Positions 33,878-45,065 are shown, counted from the stretch's first letter. The stretch is DNA of 64,000 bases from Spirodela intermedia (GCA_902729315.2 LR746264.1:9269878-9333877); one strand, 5' to 3'. The notes: generated by a model not told the origin, from the sequence alone. Program-made: numbers and translations.

Positions 33878-34210
33878 AGGCATCCAATTATTCGGTAATT
33901 GCTCAGAGTTAGGTGGCGTCAGCCGACGACGTCATTAGCCGGCCAGCTGGAACCAGCTAGTCGTCCGACCTGGAGAACCCCAGTAGACGCCAGGGGAATA
34001 CTGGGAGTGAGCCACCTCAGAGGCATCCAATTATTCGGTAATTGCTCAGAGTTAGGTGGCGTCAGCCGACGACGTCATTAGCCGGCCAGCTGGAACCAGC
34101 TAGTCGTCCGACCTGGAGAACCCTAGTAGACGCCAGGGGAATATTGGGAGTGAGCCACCTCAGAGGCATCCAATTATTCGGTCGAATTGCTCTACCCTGG
34201 CGTTTACTAA
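33878..34210 (+). repeat. 143-bp tandem repeat, two full copies plus part of a third
   Basis: AGGCATCCAATTATTCGGT recurs at 33878, 34021 and 34164, period 143. Inside each full copy lies the reverse complement of 33770-33830 (TGGCGTCAGCC, GACGTCATTAGCCGGCC), so the array is built partly from an inverted copy of the adjacent sequence. Confidence 0.9.
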
Positions 34211-34488
34211 GGTTCGTCATCTTCAGGTTGAACACGTGAGGATGATCGTTGTTGTTGATGAACAAATCCGTGGAGGTGAAGAGCATAGGGAATAGAATCT
34301 GAATTTAAGACGTCTGCGGACGAGATGAACAAGACCAGAAAGAGATCGACCTCTAGACCACACACGGGAAGACGGCGATTCTTCGCGACCAGGAAGAACA
34401 TGAGGAAATCGGAATTTGCAGGGCGAAGGCGGACGAGGAATCTAGGGGAAGGTGCGGCCGCCGACCCCGTCACCGCGAGGGGGACCGG

Positions 34489-34678
34489 GACGATGATTCA
34501 GATGCGCTCCCCGGCTGGGATCGTCGCCGGGGCTCTTGTCGCTTTCCTGACTGGGGCAGCAGACCAGAGATCTGACAGATACAGTGAAGTCCGTGATGGT
34601 CTTGTTCTTGATCTCCAGCCTCCGAGGGTAGGGATTTCCTCTCCCACCCCTCGGAGATTCCGACTATTGGAGATCCAT
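34489..34678 (-). pseudogene. Family F ORF of unit 5 with an early stop
   Basis: MDLQ is followed at once by TAG, after which the frame continues SESPRGGRGNPYPRRLEIKN and VRSLVCCPSQ. A one-base loss near the tail shifts the end. Core residues are still recognisable. Confidence 0.55.
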
Positions 34679-35246
34679 TCTCTCTGTCAAAGACCGCTGG
34701 AGAGGGCAGAACAGACAAAAATAGGAGAAGCAGACAGCGGCGGCGGTGGCGGAGCCGGAGCCGGAGGCGAGCAATTCTGCGTAGGGTGCACTGTCACAGG
34801 GTTAAGGTCAAGCGTACCTTGCTGCCTTCGCCTCCCGTCAGATTTGGTCGCCCTCAGCTGCCCCTAGCAGCCTTCTTCTCGCTGCGGAATCGCTCTTTTT
34901 CTCGTGAATACGCACAGTATTGGCCAAAGGCAAGAATCTACTTGCAGTGGATAGTGTGGACTAGAGCCACAATGAGGTTAGTAGCTTCCAGCCAGTGTGG
35001 GTAGTCCGAGTGGGATACTCGCAGTCCGGTTCATAGTCTAATGGTAGGTAAGAGAGGATATTCGCCGTCTGATTCGCATCCGAAGGCGAGCGTCTGCACT
35101 GATGAGGTTTTTACACGGCAGAATATTACATGTTCGGAGATTACGAACAGGGAAGGGAGCGAGAGGGCTGATAAAACAAAGACAAGCCGTCTATCACCGA
35201 TCGTCTTCCCCACATCGGCGGAGAAAACCAGCTCAGGCAGGGTTCT

Positions 35247-35429
35247 TCATCTTCGGAGGGCGGAGAAAATCTGAAAACTTCCCTCCCCCCTCCTCGCGGG
35301 GGCTGATGCCATCGCGACGACAGACTTGAAGAGCATCCCCAGGATCTTCACCTTAATCTGCCCTCTCCTCGGCGGGAGGCTGCTCGTCGACTTCCGCCGC
35401 CCGCAATCCGCCGCCACACCGTAGGCCAT
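35247..35429 (-). CDS. Small basic ORF, MAYG family, unit 5 (60 aa)
   Basis: Unrecognised. MAYGVAADCGRRKSTSSLP, then PRRGQIKVKILGMLFKSVV and AMASAPARRGEG. It is colinear with 25062-25250 with mostly conservative changes. Being intact in two of three copies suggests some constraint or recent duplication; I cannot tell which. Confidence 0.45.
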   Translation of the reverse strand: MAYGVAADCGRRKSTSSLPPRRGQIKVKILGMLFKSVVAMASAPARRGEGSFQIFSALRR

Positions 35430-36305
35430 CTCCAGGAGCTCCAGCGGCTGGGGGGTGAGCGATTATCTGACTCGGGAGTGGAGAGGCGAAGCGTGATGCT
35501 CTCAACGCCGCGCTGGACAGTATGAATGGAGATTTGACCGGTGTCTTACGTCTTCGACTTCTCATTCCCGGCGCTTGGTCTTGGACGGTGGTCCACTGCA
35601 CACCAGTCGAAACTCTGAAGGTTTTTGGAGTCTTCTGAGTGAAGAGCACCATTTCCGGTGTGCTACTCGGCGTTGGCCGCTTTCATTTATGGCTTGCAGC
35701 GGAAGAGGACTATCATGGGGTCTTCCCACGCCGTAGCGGCGGGTATTGGGGCAGGGGAGGTCCGGCTTCGACATGAGCTCCACAGTGGGGCGCACGCGGT
35801 CAAAACGAGCGCACAGCTTTCTGACTTGGATCGGACGGGATTGACGAAGGGTAAGAAGAGGGCAGACAAGAGAGACTAAAAACGCTAGTGGAGCTCTAGA
35901 ATTACCGACCGAATTTACCATTTGCGCGTATCGCCTCACACGCGCACCGTCGTCAAAATCCACGTCGTTGATAGTTTCCCACGAGCCGTCTCTTACGACG
36001 GATGTCAATAGAATGGGACGCACTTTCACATTGCATTTTACTGCTGACTCATGAGACCTACTTTGAGATTGTTTTAGTGCTGTGGGTTTTACATGACATG
36101 TCATGCGAAGTCAGCTGGGGGCGACGCAGGAATCTGAGAGGGCTCTCTCGCCCGGCAGGTAGAAAGAAGATGACGTTCCTCCGTGCGCCCTCAGGAGACA
36201 CACCATGCAGGCGACAGGTCCTTCACGGCATTTCCATTGGTTTTGAGTTTCCCCGCTGTGTAATGCCCTGGGAGGGCATTACACTGCCGACGGTACAGCG
36301 ATGGC
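35430..36305. other. Unit 5 sequence between small ORFs
   Basis: Holds the GAGCTCCACAGTG block and a block with AGAAAGAAGATG shared with unit 1 (near 16095). Open minus-strand frames (for example 35562-36104) show no recognisable domain. Confidence 0.4.
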
Positions 36306-36485
36306 CTACCATTTAACTTTCTTTCTCTTTTCTCCGCAATAGCCTGTTTTGACCATTGGATTTTTCGTCTGCACGAGCCGTGTGCCGGATGCAACGGAAA
36401 GGGACCGTCCCGACTGTGGAAAGCAGACCAACGATCTGATACATACGGCGAAGTCCATGGAGATCTTGTTCTTGATCTCACGCAT
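36306..36485 (-). CDS. Second F-like ORF of unit 5 (59 aa)
   Basis: MREIKNKISMDFAVCIRSL, then VCFPQSGRSLSVASG and a basic Lys-rich end (KRKKVKW). It keeps the IKNKI core but not the usual N-terminus. In unit 1 the equivalent ORF is broken by the copia insertion. Confidence 0.35.
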   Translation of the reverse strand: MREIKNKISMDFAVCIRSLVCFPQSGRSLSVASGTRLVQTKNPMVKTGYCGEKRKKVKW

Positions 36486-36879
36486 GGCCTTAGGGTCCCC
36501 TTCTTAAATGGGAACCCTCGTGTAGCACGTGATCGAATGCATCTACTTGCGTATAAGTTCTGGGACTACCGTGCAGGCTGGCTGTTAACTTCTAGGGAGT
36601 GGGGAAAAGTGGTGGGGAACTTGCCGTCTGATTGTATTTTAGCGTGTTCGAGCTCGGTGAATTCGAAAATTTCCGAATCGTTCAGCCCCGGGAGCAGACT
36701 ACCGAGGGGAATTCTATTGACGTTCATTGTTTTACACGGTGGGGGCAGATCGTTTACACCGAGTCACAGGGGGTAAATAATTACAAACCCCCCACCATTA
36801 TATGCGAATGGATGGACATGAAGAAAGTTTTTCAAATTAGGTTTGTAAAACTGAGTGAACAGCCTAGTTGTGGTATTAG

Positions 36880-38936
36880 ACATTTTTTAAGAGATATAAA
36901 TGTAAATTAATATCATCAACTGATAAGAATGATCTCTACACATTTGGCAGAATTACGGATAAACAAGATATGTCATCATCTTCTTACACAATAGATCTGT
37001 CTCTCAATTGTATTGAATTTTATCTTTTCTTTTACAAAATTTTGGATAATTGACTCAAGTGCATTGAGATATATGTTCGGATGTTATTATGTTTATTTAT
37101 CTATGATAGAAATTGAATTGTTATTTACCCAATAACCATATTTTGGTTCGTTTAGTTGGTGATGTGATGTTTGATCCTTGATTAATTCCTAATTATATTT
37201 TCTTTGCTCTTCAGTTCAAGTTTAATTTGTTATTTGTGAGTGTCATGATACTTGATTCACAATTTAAATTTCATTTTTTTATCACTTTGTAATTCATGAC
37301 TCATATCACAAGATAATAATCGATAATGATAATAGAGCCAAATATTTTTACATTTTAGATATAGAAAGTAGTTGACTTCATTCTTACCTTATGCTTGATG
37401 ATAAATGGGCAATTAAACATCTACATATGATGTCACGAAAATATCTCTAAAAATCCGTTTGATCTAGTGCATTGTGATATATGAGGCCACATCACACTAT
37501 TACTCATATATGTCATTGATTTTTTTGACTATTGTTGATGATTCAATTTGATCTATGTAGATTTATCTTATAAAGAATTAATCAGATCTACATAGATTTT
37601 TTGTCATAATTGACACTTAATTTGACTGCAAGATCAAACCTTTGAGATCTAACAATGCCAAGAAACTTTACTTAAATGATTTCTTTAGTGAATACATTAA
37701 TGAGCTTGACCCTAAAAATTTATAAAGTTTAATATTAATGTCAATATTTATTGAATGCCACTAGATCTTTATTTCTTAAATGATACATTCCACTTCAGTT
37801 TTGGATGAATTATACAAACACATTTCTAATCAATGAATTACTCTCTTTGTTTTAACAATAAGAGTTCTTATGAATTATTATATCATAAGTTTTTTGATTA
37901 TTTAAGCATTAGAGTATACAACTATTTAACCTTTACCTCAACACTACATGTAAATCAAATTAAACTTCATATTCATGCAATATTTTATATTTTGATTTCA
38001 TATCTCCTTAGCATAAAAGATTGTAGACTTTGTGGTGTTTAAGAGTAATCAAATATTTATCTCATGATTTGTCATTTTCATGCAAATGGGTTTCACCACC
38101 AATTAATTATATTTGTAGACCCTTTACAATATCTCTATCTTTATTTAGTTTTACTTATCATCATAGACAATATCTACACCTCATACTTGTTCCTCAAATA
38201 CTACTTCATTCAATGTGTTTTGACTCAATCATCTATCTTATCAATGTGAAAAACTACTAGTGTCAATAAGGCAACATCTTATTAGCAAAACCTTGATATA
38301 TATCTAACTTGATAAAATCAAATGATTATATCCATTGTCTACTTTCCTATCTTATACTTTTATATCCTTGTCACATAAACATTTTCTCATAAGTTTTTCT
38401 TCCAATGATTAACCTTGATTTTATCATCAAACACCCACCTTTCTTATAGACAAATAGTAATGAAGTCTTAGTTAGAGTTCGTGGAGTCAAATAATGAAAC
38501 ATTAATATTTCTTACCAATAGAAACATGCTATAAAATATCATTATGTTTATAATATCAAGTATCATTATCAATATAAATCTCAATTAGTTTCCGAGGGAT
38601 ATACTAAATAAGAAATAGTTTATTTTCTCAAAATGTTTTCTTTAATTACACTTAAACTCATACTAACCATTGTGTCTAGGGGCAAATGATATCTTGTTTA
38701 ATCAAATGTCATTAATGTTTCTTTCAAGGAAAACTAATGAAAACAGTTTACATGGACTTACCTTTAGGATATCACAATAAGAGAGACTTACAATTGTAAA
38801 TGTTTTGAAATATTTCTTACATTATTAGTTCAAACTTAATGATCTTGATTTTTTGAAATTATTTTTGAATTTAAAAATTTCACATTCTTTAACCATCATT
38901 AATTTGTCTTAACACCATTTTATCTTGAAATTACTT
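36880..38936 (+). mobile_element. Ty1/copia relic, left part
   Basis: Longer counterpart of 25640-26779. The plus strand still encodes the end of the integrase (SSYELLYHKFFDYLSIRVYN, then LTFTSTLHVNQIKLH at 37860-37980). Many stops. It is interrupted at 38937 by another copia element and resumes at 50851-50855 after the target duplication TACTT. Confidence 0.65.
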
Positions 38937-39068
38937 TGTGGAGAGACGGGTGTTGTAAACCCTTAGAATTGAGAGAAGGAAAAAAGAAAATGAGTATAAG
39001 GGTTTGTAGTCGCCCTAATGGGCCCCTAATGGGCCAGGTCCATAGTGGACTAATGCCACAATCTAATA
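38937..39068 (-). repeat. LTR of the 131-bp-LTR copia (3')
   Basis: Begins TGTGGAGAGA on the plus strand, ends ATCTAATA, and matches 50720-50850. The terminal CA has become TA. Confidence 0.88.
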
Positions 39069-39510
39069 CTCTGCAACTTGGAGCGTATAGATCAAACATG
39101 TCTAGCTTGGTTCCTAGTGAATTATAAGAAATGTTATTGAGACTCTTGGTGAAGATGTAAACCAGTTGGTTAACCGATGACATGTGTGGAGTGATGATGA
39201 TGCTCTTGAGAACCTTGTCTCAAATAGTGTGATAATCAATCTTGATGTGTTTGGTATGTTTGTGAAAGATGAGATTTGCTACAATGAAGATTTCAACTTA
39301 GTTGTCACAGTACATAAATAGTGGAAGCGGTGTCAAGACCTCCAATTCGTACAAAAAAGATTGGAGTCATACCGTCTCATATGTAGTATCAACTATCACA
39401 AAATATTCTATCTCAATACTAGAGCACCAAATGACTCACTACTTCTTGGAGCACCAAGTGACTAAGTTATTGCCAACGTATATGCAGTAGCCAGTAGTTG
39501 ACTTGTAGTC

Positions 39511-39908
39511 ACTTTTGTCACTAGTAAACTTGGCATCATAGTAGGCTTCAATACTTAGATGCCCATTGCGTTAGTAGATAAGCCTCTTTCTAGGCACTTG
39601 TTTGATGTATGTAAGAACGTGGAATGTTCCCTCCACATGTACCTCTCGAGGTTCTTACATTAATTGACTAAGAATGTCAATTACATAAGATATGTTCAGA
39701 CGAGTGATAGTAAGATATAACAATTTGTCAAGTAGATGCTGATATCGATTGACGTCCTCTAATTTGGGAGAATCATCCTCCCAAAACATGGTCTAAGCCT
39801 CCATCGATGATGAAATAGGTTTACATCCTAGTAGCCCTATCTCCTAAAAAAGGTTCATCACATATTTCTTTTGAAAAAAGGTAAGTTTTCCTTAACGATA
39901 GGCAAACT
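39511..39908 (-). repeat. 398-bp direct repeat, left copy (copia RT/RNase H sequence)
   Basis: Nearly identical to 45025-45422. Both are the same portion of the host copia, lying on the two sides of the gypsy segment. It is far longer than a target site duplication. Confidence 0.9.
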
Positions 39909-42900
39909 GATGCAGGACGGGGCGAGAACCCCCTATACCTGATCAATGAAACTCGAGTCCCATGATGGGACAGTCGGACCGATTTAATAAGAAGATTTGG
40001 ACCCTAGACTCTAGGTCTGACCACGTAACCTAAGCACAAGCAGGCATACCAATATGCGTGATCATCCCAGGACAACCCGGGGAAATACTCGACAATGGTG
40101 AGTGAGAGGCCCTCTCGGTCCACGTCCAGACAGACGGTAGAATTGTCGTCGTAAAGTAGCCTAGGGCTGCAGCTCACGAACTGTGACGAGTCTGACGCAG
40201 TGTCGGAAGTCACGATCCGATAACCTATCCTATCCTGTCTACGTGCTCCTGAAGGCGGTAGAGACGAGCCGAGAAAACCCTTCGAAAGATAATTAAACTT
40301 AAGTAAGAAGGGGTACGGAGCTAACCTTCAGGGCTGCGTAGCCCGGCGGGTCGTGACGGAGCGGAGATCCGACGAAGGCAGGGACGTCCTGTGAAGAGCG
40401 ATGCTCAGCGTCGACGGTCGGTCCTGGTCGAGAGTCACGCAAGTCGTCTTAGGGCGTGGCACAGTCGGCGTGGGCGTGGGCCTGCAGGTGGGCCAAAGGG
40501 CACGCTAGTGGGCGTGGGCCCGCTGGTGGGCCGAAGGGCACGCGGGCAGTGGCGCCGGGTGGCCGCGCGGGCCGCAAGAGCCGGCGCGCGGGGCGCACGC
40601 GGCGGCAGCGCTTCGGCGGGAAGGCCGAGCGTCTGCGGCGCTTCGGCAGGGATGCCGAGCGTCAGCGGCGCTTCGGCGGGAATGCCGAGCGTCAGCGGTT
40701 GGGGCGGAAACCCAACCGTCACCGGAAGGATCGGCCTCTCTGGCGGCGCCGGGAAGCGGAGCAGAGAGGAGACGATCCGGCCGACGATACCAGGGAGGGT
40801 TGAGCTCTCCTGGTCTAAGCGGCGCCGGAAACGGCGCGACGGCGGCGGAGCGTCGGGAAAATCCGGCGGGGGCCAGTGAGGAGCTGGGACTGGTTCTGGC
40901 TCGTCAGCACGGCTGCGGGGTCTCTTCCGACGTCGGCGGCAGGTCGGCGTTCGTCGGCGAACGGCCAGCGACTGGGCGGAGCGGCGGAGGGCGGCTCCGG
41001 CGAATTTATGGTGGAGTTCCGGAGGAAGAGGCGGCAGTCGAACCGGGAGTCGAGAGACTCCGGCGGAGTGCTCGGCGACGGCTCGTGGGGGAGGCGAAGC
41101 GAGCCCCTTTCGTCACGGCGGCGTGACGGGGTTCCAGCAGAGGCGGCGGCGGATGCAGCGGCAACCGCGACCGTTTCGTCCGGTGACGGCGGCGAGCTCC
41201 CGGGCGGCAATGAGATGGCCGGCGGCGGCAGTGGTCTCAGGCGGCAGCGGGACTTCTCGGGCAGCAGCGTCACGAGGAACGAAGTCCTCGAAGGGGGTAT
41301 CGACGGCCTTCCTCTTCCTCCTTCCCTCCCTATTCTTGGTCACGAGGAAGATAACTCACAACGATAATTTCTCTCAAAAATACGGCGCCCCTTGAGGGGG
41401 GGTCCTACCTCCCCTTATATGGGGGCCCACAAGTGGGCTAAGGCGAGGTGGGCCCACTTGAGACCCTCAAGCCCATAAGCCACAAAGGCTACAAAAAGGG
41501 GCTTATTGGGCCTCTTAAAGAGAGACCCAATAAGCTCCCCTAAAAGGAGGAAGAGGAGGGCCCTCTTATGGTGCTTAAGTGGGCCTCAAATAAAGACCCA
41601 AATAAGCCCCAAAAGAGGCCCAAAAAAAGAAAGGCACATAGGTCCCCCCCCTTAGGGTTTTAATTGGGCCTCAAAGAAAGACCCAATAAAACCCTAAAGT
41701 AAGAGAGACAAACAACAACACACACACATAGAATTGGGCCCGCTAACACACAAACGCGAGGCCCAACAAGTCAACATGAAAATACAAAGAAAGATATGGG
41801 TGAGCTCAAGCTCGTCGTCGTCACGGAGGTGGAATGTCGTTGTCCCAAAGGGCTAGGCCGTGTAGCGAAAGCCAGGCTCCTTCGTCTTCGTGCGTCAATC
41901 GGGCTGAACTTGGACTGCCGGTGTCTCCTAAGCTGATGGAGACAGGTCCCGCTCGCCATCAATCCTCCCGAGGTCGAAAGAACTCGACTCCGACGAGTTG
42001 GCAAGTGGGGAAGGCAGGGGCTCCAGCAGGTCTGGTCGTAGTCACTCCAGGTCCGCCTCCGAAATCCAAGCATCGTCTTCCGACGGGTGACCCTGCCAAC
42101 ATACTAGGAATCTCCGCGAAACTCCATCCCCTGTAAAGTCAATTACCTCCCGAAGAATCTCCTCGACTTGTTCGTGCCAATCAAGTGGTAAAATGGGGAG
42201 AGTGGACTCCATGGCAAACTCTCTCTTAGAGAAGAGGCCAGTAGATGAGGGCTCGACGTCAGATGAAAGAGGTGGGGCTTGGTGCGACGCCAGATCTGCC
42301 ACGTTGAACGTGGAGCTAATCCCCCACAAAGGAGGGATGTCGATGACATAGGCGTTCTCACCTATCCAGGAAAGAACACGAAACGGGCCGACGCTACGAA
42401 CGTGAAGCTTCGTAGTAGAGCCAGGAGCGTAACGCTCGGGCCTCATCCTCACCATAACCTGGTCTCCCACCTGGAAAATCCGGGGTCGACGATGCATATC
42501 GGCAGCCTGCTTGTACAATGCATTATGACTCTGTATCCTATTATGGATGTCCTGATGCAATTGACTAACATGTTGGGCGAATGTGACACCATCCTCAGAA
42601 ACTCTAACATGAGGGTCTAGGGGTACTAGATCTAGGGGCTTGCGGGGTGCTAAGCCATGTGCGATCTCGAAGGGGCTCATGTCAGTGGTATGGTTGGTCG
42701 AGGAGTTATAGGCAAACTTGGCGTGTGGGATGATCAGATCCCAAGTGGTCAAGCTCTCACCGACTAATGACCGAAGTAGATTCCCTAAGCTATGATTGAC
42801 GACCTCGATCTGGCCGTCAGTCTGTGGGTGGTAAGTAGTGGAGAACTTGAGCTCAGTCCCAAGTAAGCTCCAAAGAGTCCTCCAGAAGTAGCTAGTAAAC

Positions 42901-45024
42901 CGTACGTCACGGTCTGAGACTATGGACTTGGGTAGTCTATGAAGGCGCACAATCTCTCTAAAGTAGAGGCTAGTGACCTTGGAGGTGTCGGAGGTTTTCG
43001 AACATGGCACGAAGTGTGCCATCTTTGAAAACCTATCGACGACCACCATGATCGAGTCGTGTCGTCGTGTAGTGCACGGGAGTCCCAAAACAAAGTCCAT
43101 GCTGACGTCCTCCCATGGGCGGGTCAGCACTAGAAGTGGCGTGTAGAGTCCAGCATTCTTCTTTACCTGCTTGGTGAGTGCGCACACTCGACACTGAGCA
43201 ACGATGTTCCCTACATCGCGCTTGAGGGTCGGCCAGTAAAACTGGTGCTCGACCACTGCGATGGTCTTATCGCGACTGAAATGGCCAGATAGACCTCCTG
43301 CATGACATTCCCAAGTGAGGAAGTCACGGAGGGATGTGCATGGAATGCACAGTCTGCTCCTAAAGAACAGACATCCTTTGACCACAAGGAAGTCCTTATG
43401 ATCTCGGGATGGACCATCCGAGAGTGCTCGTACCCTGAGTGGCACTTGGCACTGTCGACGAATGGGTAGTGCAGTGGCGTCTATCCACGATACGTCGTAA
43501 GGGGCTGGATGGCTGATAGTACTCAGCCTTGCCCTCTGCAAGACTTGGTCTGACACAGTACTGACGCAACTGCCGCTATCAATGATCACCTTGTACACGT
43601 GTTCGTTGATCTTCACATAAGTGTAGAAGATCGACGTGCAAAGGGGATCATCTATCGTAGGCGAAGATGTGGGCATAGTTGTCCTCGGTGCCGGGGTAAT
43701 CTCTCTAGCTGCCGTGGTGTTTGGGTGTGGTGTAGGAATCGTGTCTCGAGATGGACGCTGGACAGCAATGCAGACCCGTCTCCTGGATGAAGTGCTCATC
43801 GATGAGACAGTGAGAGAGGCAGCCTCAGCTGCTGGTACGGTGGCTGGCCGGATCTGGGTGTAGCCAGTCAAATCAGGAGTGTCATCACACTCCTCAACCA
43901 AACCCTCGTTAGCAATGTAGACATCATCGCCTACAAGGACATCATCCTCGTGTGAACTACTACCCAATTCTTTGATCTCTATGAGGAGATTCGAAGATGG
44001 GCATTGGCTCATATAGTGCCCTTTACCCTTACACTTGAAACAAGTGATATGGGCTTGGGACGTGGCCGTAGCATGGTCGGATGTGTCGGCTGGTGGTGGA
44101 CGCGGGAGTGGTGCAGACCCTACTGATGTCGCCGGTGTAGTCCATCTGTTCCCTCCGCTAGTACGCGTCGGTGCTGTCGTCAATGTCTGTGCAGATCGCC
44201 TAGACGCGATCTTTGTGGTCCTCGGAGGTGGGATGAACTGTGTGTCTTCGGCCGGTCGCTCCATATGCTCTACTATGCGGTACCACTGAGAATAGGAGTT
44301 CATACTAGACTCCCAATCTATGAAGTCTTTGAGCTCATGGGAGCTGTCAAAGACTGCCACATCAGCATGCACACCTTTCAGTATGCGGGCCCTATGATCC
44401 TCACGTCGCCTATCCTGATCATCCAATCGATCGGCCCTATGGTCACCACCAAAGTCACAATGGGGAGGACTCGGGTAACGCCCTTGATCGTAGTAACAAT
44501 CTTGGTGGGCGTCCTGGGGTGCTCGGTGAAAATCCGAAGCACGCTGGTAGTCGCGGTAGTAATCATCGCGATCTCGTGGCTGACGCTCTACTCGCTGATC
44601 AAGCTCCTCTTGTTGGGAAGGGTCAGCTCTGTAACCCGGAAGGTCTCTCCTGTTGTGTCCCTGGTCATGTCCGTGGGGTCGATAGTCCTCATAGTGGGGT
44701 CGGGGTGGTGGTGGTAGCGGGTGTGGGAGATCATCCCTACTACCAGGGTAGACCGGCTTGCGGCAATCATAAGTATCCTGTGGCCAACGATGGCCCAATC
44801 GATCGTGGCCATCGTCGTGACGAGGTGCGTCATGACAACGAAGATTCTCTCGACGATGATCATGATCAAGGTACTGGTGATCACATGGATCACTATAGGG
44901 GCTCACGGGCCGGGGGGGCTCGCGATGCTCTTGATATGCCTGTGTAACAGGCGGTGTGGTCAGTGGTGCGACCGGATACGCGACCGGCAGTGGAGCCGAT
45001 GGCAGTGGGCCATAAGCTGCGGCT
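39908..45024 (-). mobile_element. 5'-truncated Ty3/gypsy element inserted in copia
   Basis: GC-rich segment unlike the AT-rich host. The 3' end (39908, plus strand TGATGCAGGACGG) has the TG/CA form of an LTR end. At 45024 the gag frame abuts host copia sequence with no 5' LTR or leader. It carries one 3-kb ORF, then about 2.1 kb of non-coding 3' sequence. LTR limits could not be proved because only one LTR, at most, is present. Confidence 0.85.
39909..42041 (-). other. Gypsy 3' region, probably UTR and 3' LTR
   Basis: 40390-41340 is very GC-rich with short imperfect repeats (GCGTCAGCGGCGCTTCGGC and variants near 40640-40700). 41400-41770 is rich in GGGCCC/AATAAG repeats. A possible LTR inner end in TGTTG form lies at about 41768, but no polypurine tract is evident beside it. 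Open frames on the plus strand here reflect base composition. Confidence 0.5.
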
Positions 45025-45065
45025 ACTTTTGTCACTAGTAAACTTGGCATCATAGTAGGCTTCAA
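42042..45065 (-). CDS. Gypsy Gag-protease-integrase-chromodomain ORF without RT or RNase H (1007 aa)
   Basis: Continuous frame. The first 13 or so codons derive from the neighbouring copia; gypsy Gag starts near residue 14. Order: His/Asp/Arg-rich region (about 50-230), capsid remnant (about 235-270), zinc knuckle CFKCKGKGHYMSQC (342-355), protease VIIDSGSCVSTVSD (Asp496), then an abrupt passage near residue 546 to integrase. The HHCC module (H588, H595, C625, C628) and catalytic D657, D718, E754 (35 residues apart) are present, followed by FNVADL and a chromodomain-like C-terminus (RFLVCWQGHPSEDDAW). RT and RNase H, about 550 residues in relatives, are missing without loss of frame, and part of the capsid is missing as well. 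It is non-autonomous; movement would need RT in trans. No stop or frameshift is seen, in contrast with the host copia. Confidence 0.9.
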   Translation of the reverse strand: MKPTMMPSLLVTKVAAAYGPLPSAPLPVAYPVAPLTTPPVTQAYQEHREPPRPVSPYSDPCDHQYLDHDHRRENLRCHDAPRHDDGHDRLGHRWPQDTYDCRKPVYPGSRDDLPHPLPPPPRPHYEDYRPHGHDQGHNRRDLPGYRADPSQQEELDQRVERQPRDRDDYYRDYQRASDFHRAPQDAHQDCYYDQGRYPSPPHCDFGGDHRADRLDDQDRRREDHRARILKGVHADVAVFDSSHELKDFIDWESSMNSYSQWYRIVEHMERPAEDTQFIPPPRTTKIASRRSAQTLTTAPTRTSGGNRWTTPATSVGSAPLPRPPPADTSDHATATSQAHITCFKCKGKGHYMSQCPSSNLLIEIKELGSSSHEDDVLVGDDVYIANEGLVEECDDTPDLTGYTQIRPATVPAAEAASLTVSSMSTSSRRRVCIAVQRPSRDTIPTPHPNTTAAREITPAPRTTMPTSSPTIDDPLCTSIFYTYVKINEHVYKVIIDSGSCVSTVSDQVLQRARLSTISHPAPYDVSWIDATALPIRRQCQVPLRVRALSDGPSRDHKDFLVVKGCLFFRSRLCIPCTSLRDFLTWECHAGGLSGHFSRDKTIAVVEHQFYWPTLKRDVGNIVAQCRVCALTKQVKKNAGLYTPLLVLTRPWEDVSMDFVLGLPCTTRRHDSIMVVVDRFSKMAHFVPCSKTSDTSKVTSLYFREIVRLHRLPKSIVSDRDVRFTSYFWRTLWSLLGTELKFSTTYHPQTDGQIEVVNHSLGNLLRSLVGESLTTWDLIIPHAKFAYNSSTNHTTDMSPFEIAHGLAPRKPLDLVPLDPHVRVSEDGVTFAQHVSQLHQDIHNRIQSHNALYKQAADMHRRPRIFQVGDQVMVRMRPERYAPGSTTKLHVRSVGPFRVLSWIGENAYVIDIPPLWGISSTFNVADLASHQAPPLSSDVEPSSTGLFSKREFAMESTLPILPLDWHEQVEEILREVIDFTGDGVSRRFLVCWQGHPSEDDAWISEADLE

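Larger units (their letters stand above)
13590..36879. repeat. Array of five degenerate ~3-kb tandem units downstream of AP2
   Basis: The same ordered blocks recur with starts near 13590, 23078, 26780, 29648 and 32880. Each begins with a block containing GTGTTGAATTCTGA and AATTATCTTCATAGATAT (or close variants), then a GGGTGGGCTTTTTGGGATCC block (partly lost in unit 2), a block with GCTAATCACGTGCAC, a TGACG-pair block, a minus-strand small-ORF block and a GC-rich block. Discounting the 6.25-kb copia insertion, the spacings are about 3.2, 3.7, 2.9 and 3.2 kb. Copies of the AP2 last exon sit at the unit 3/4 and unit 4/5 junctions, so the original unit probably began inside the AP2 3' end. Units differ by point changes, indels and one inverted block, so the array is old. 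Confidence 0.8.
32880..36879 (+). repeat. Array unit 5
   Basis: The most complete unit. It contains a TGACG pair (33805-33822), a 143-bp tandem repeat, a broken family F ORF, a MAYG ORF (35247-35429) and a second F-like ORF (36306-36485). Near 36400 it holds the uninterrupted equivalent of the site that received the copia in unit 1. Confidence 0.7.

Noticed and set aside
40391-41395. Several overlapping plus-strand ORFs of 90-160 aa in very GC-rich DNA
   Set aside because: Open in many frames at once because GC-rich sequence lacks stops; the region is the gypsy 3' part and no domain is recognisable.
44265-45038. Plus-strand ORFs of 105-150 aa opposite the gypsy gag
   Set aside because: They are antisense shadows of the gypsy ORF.
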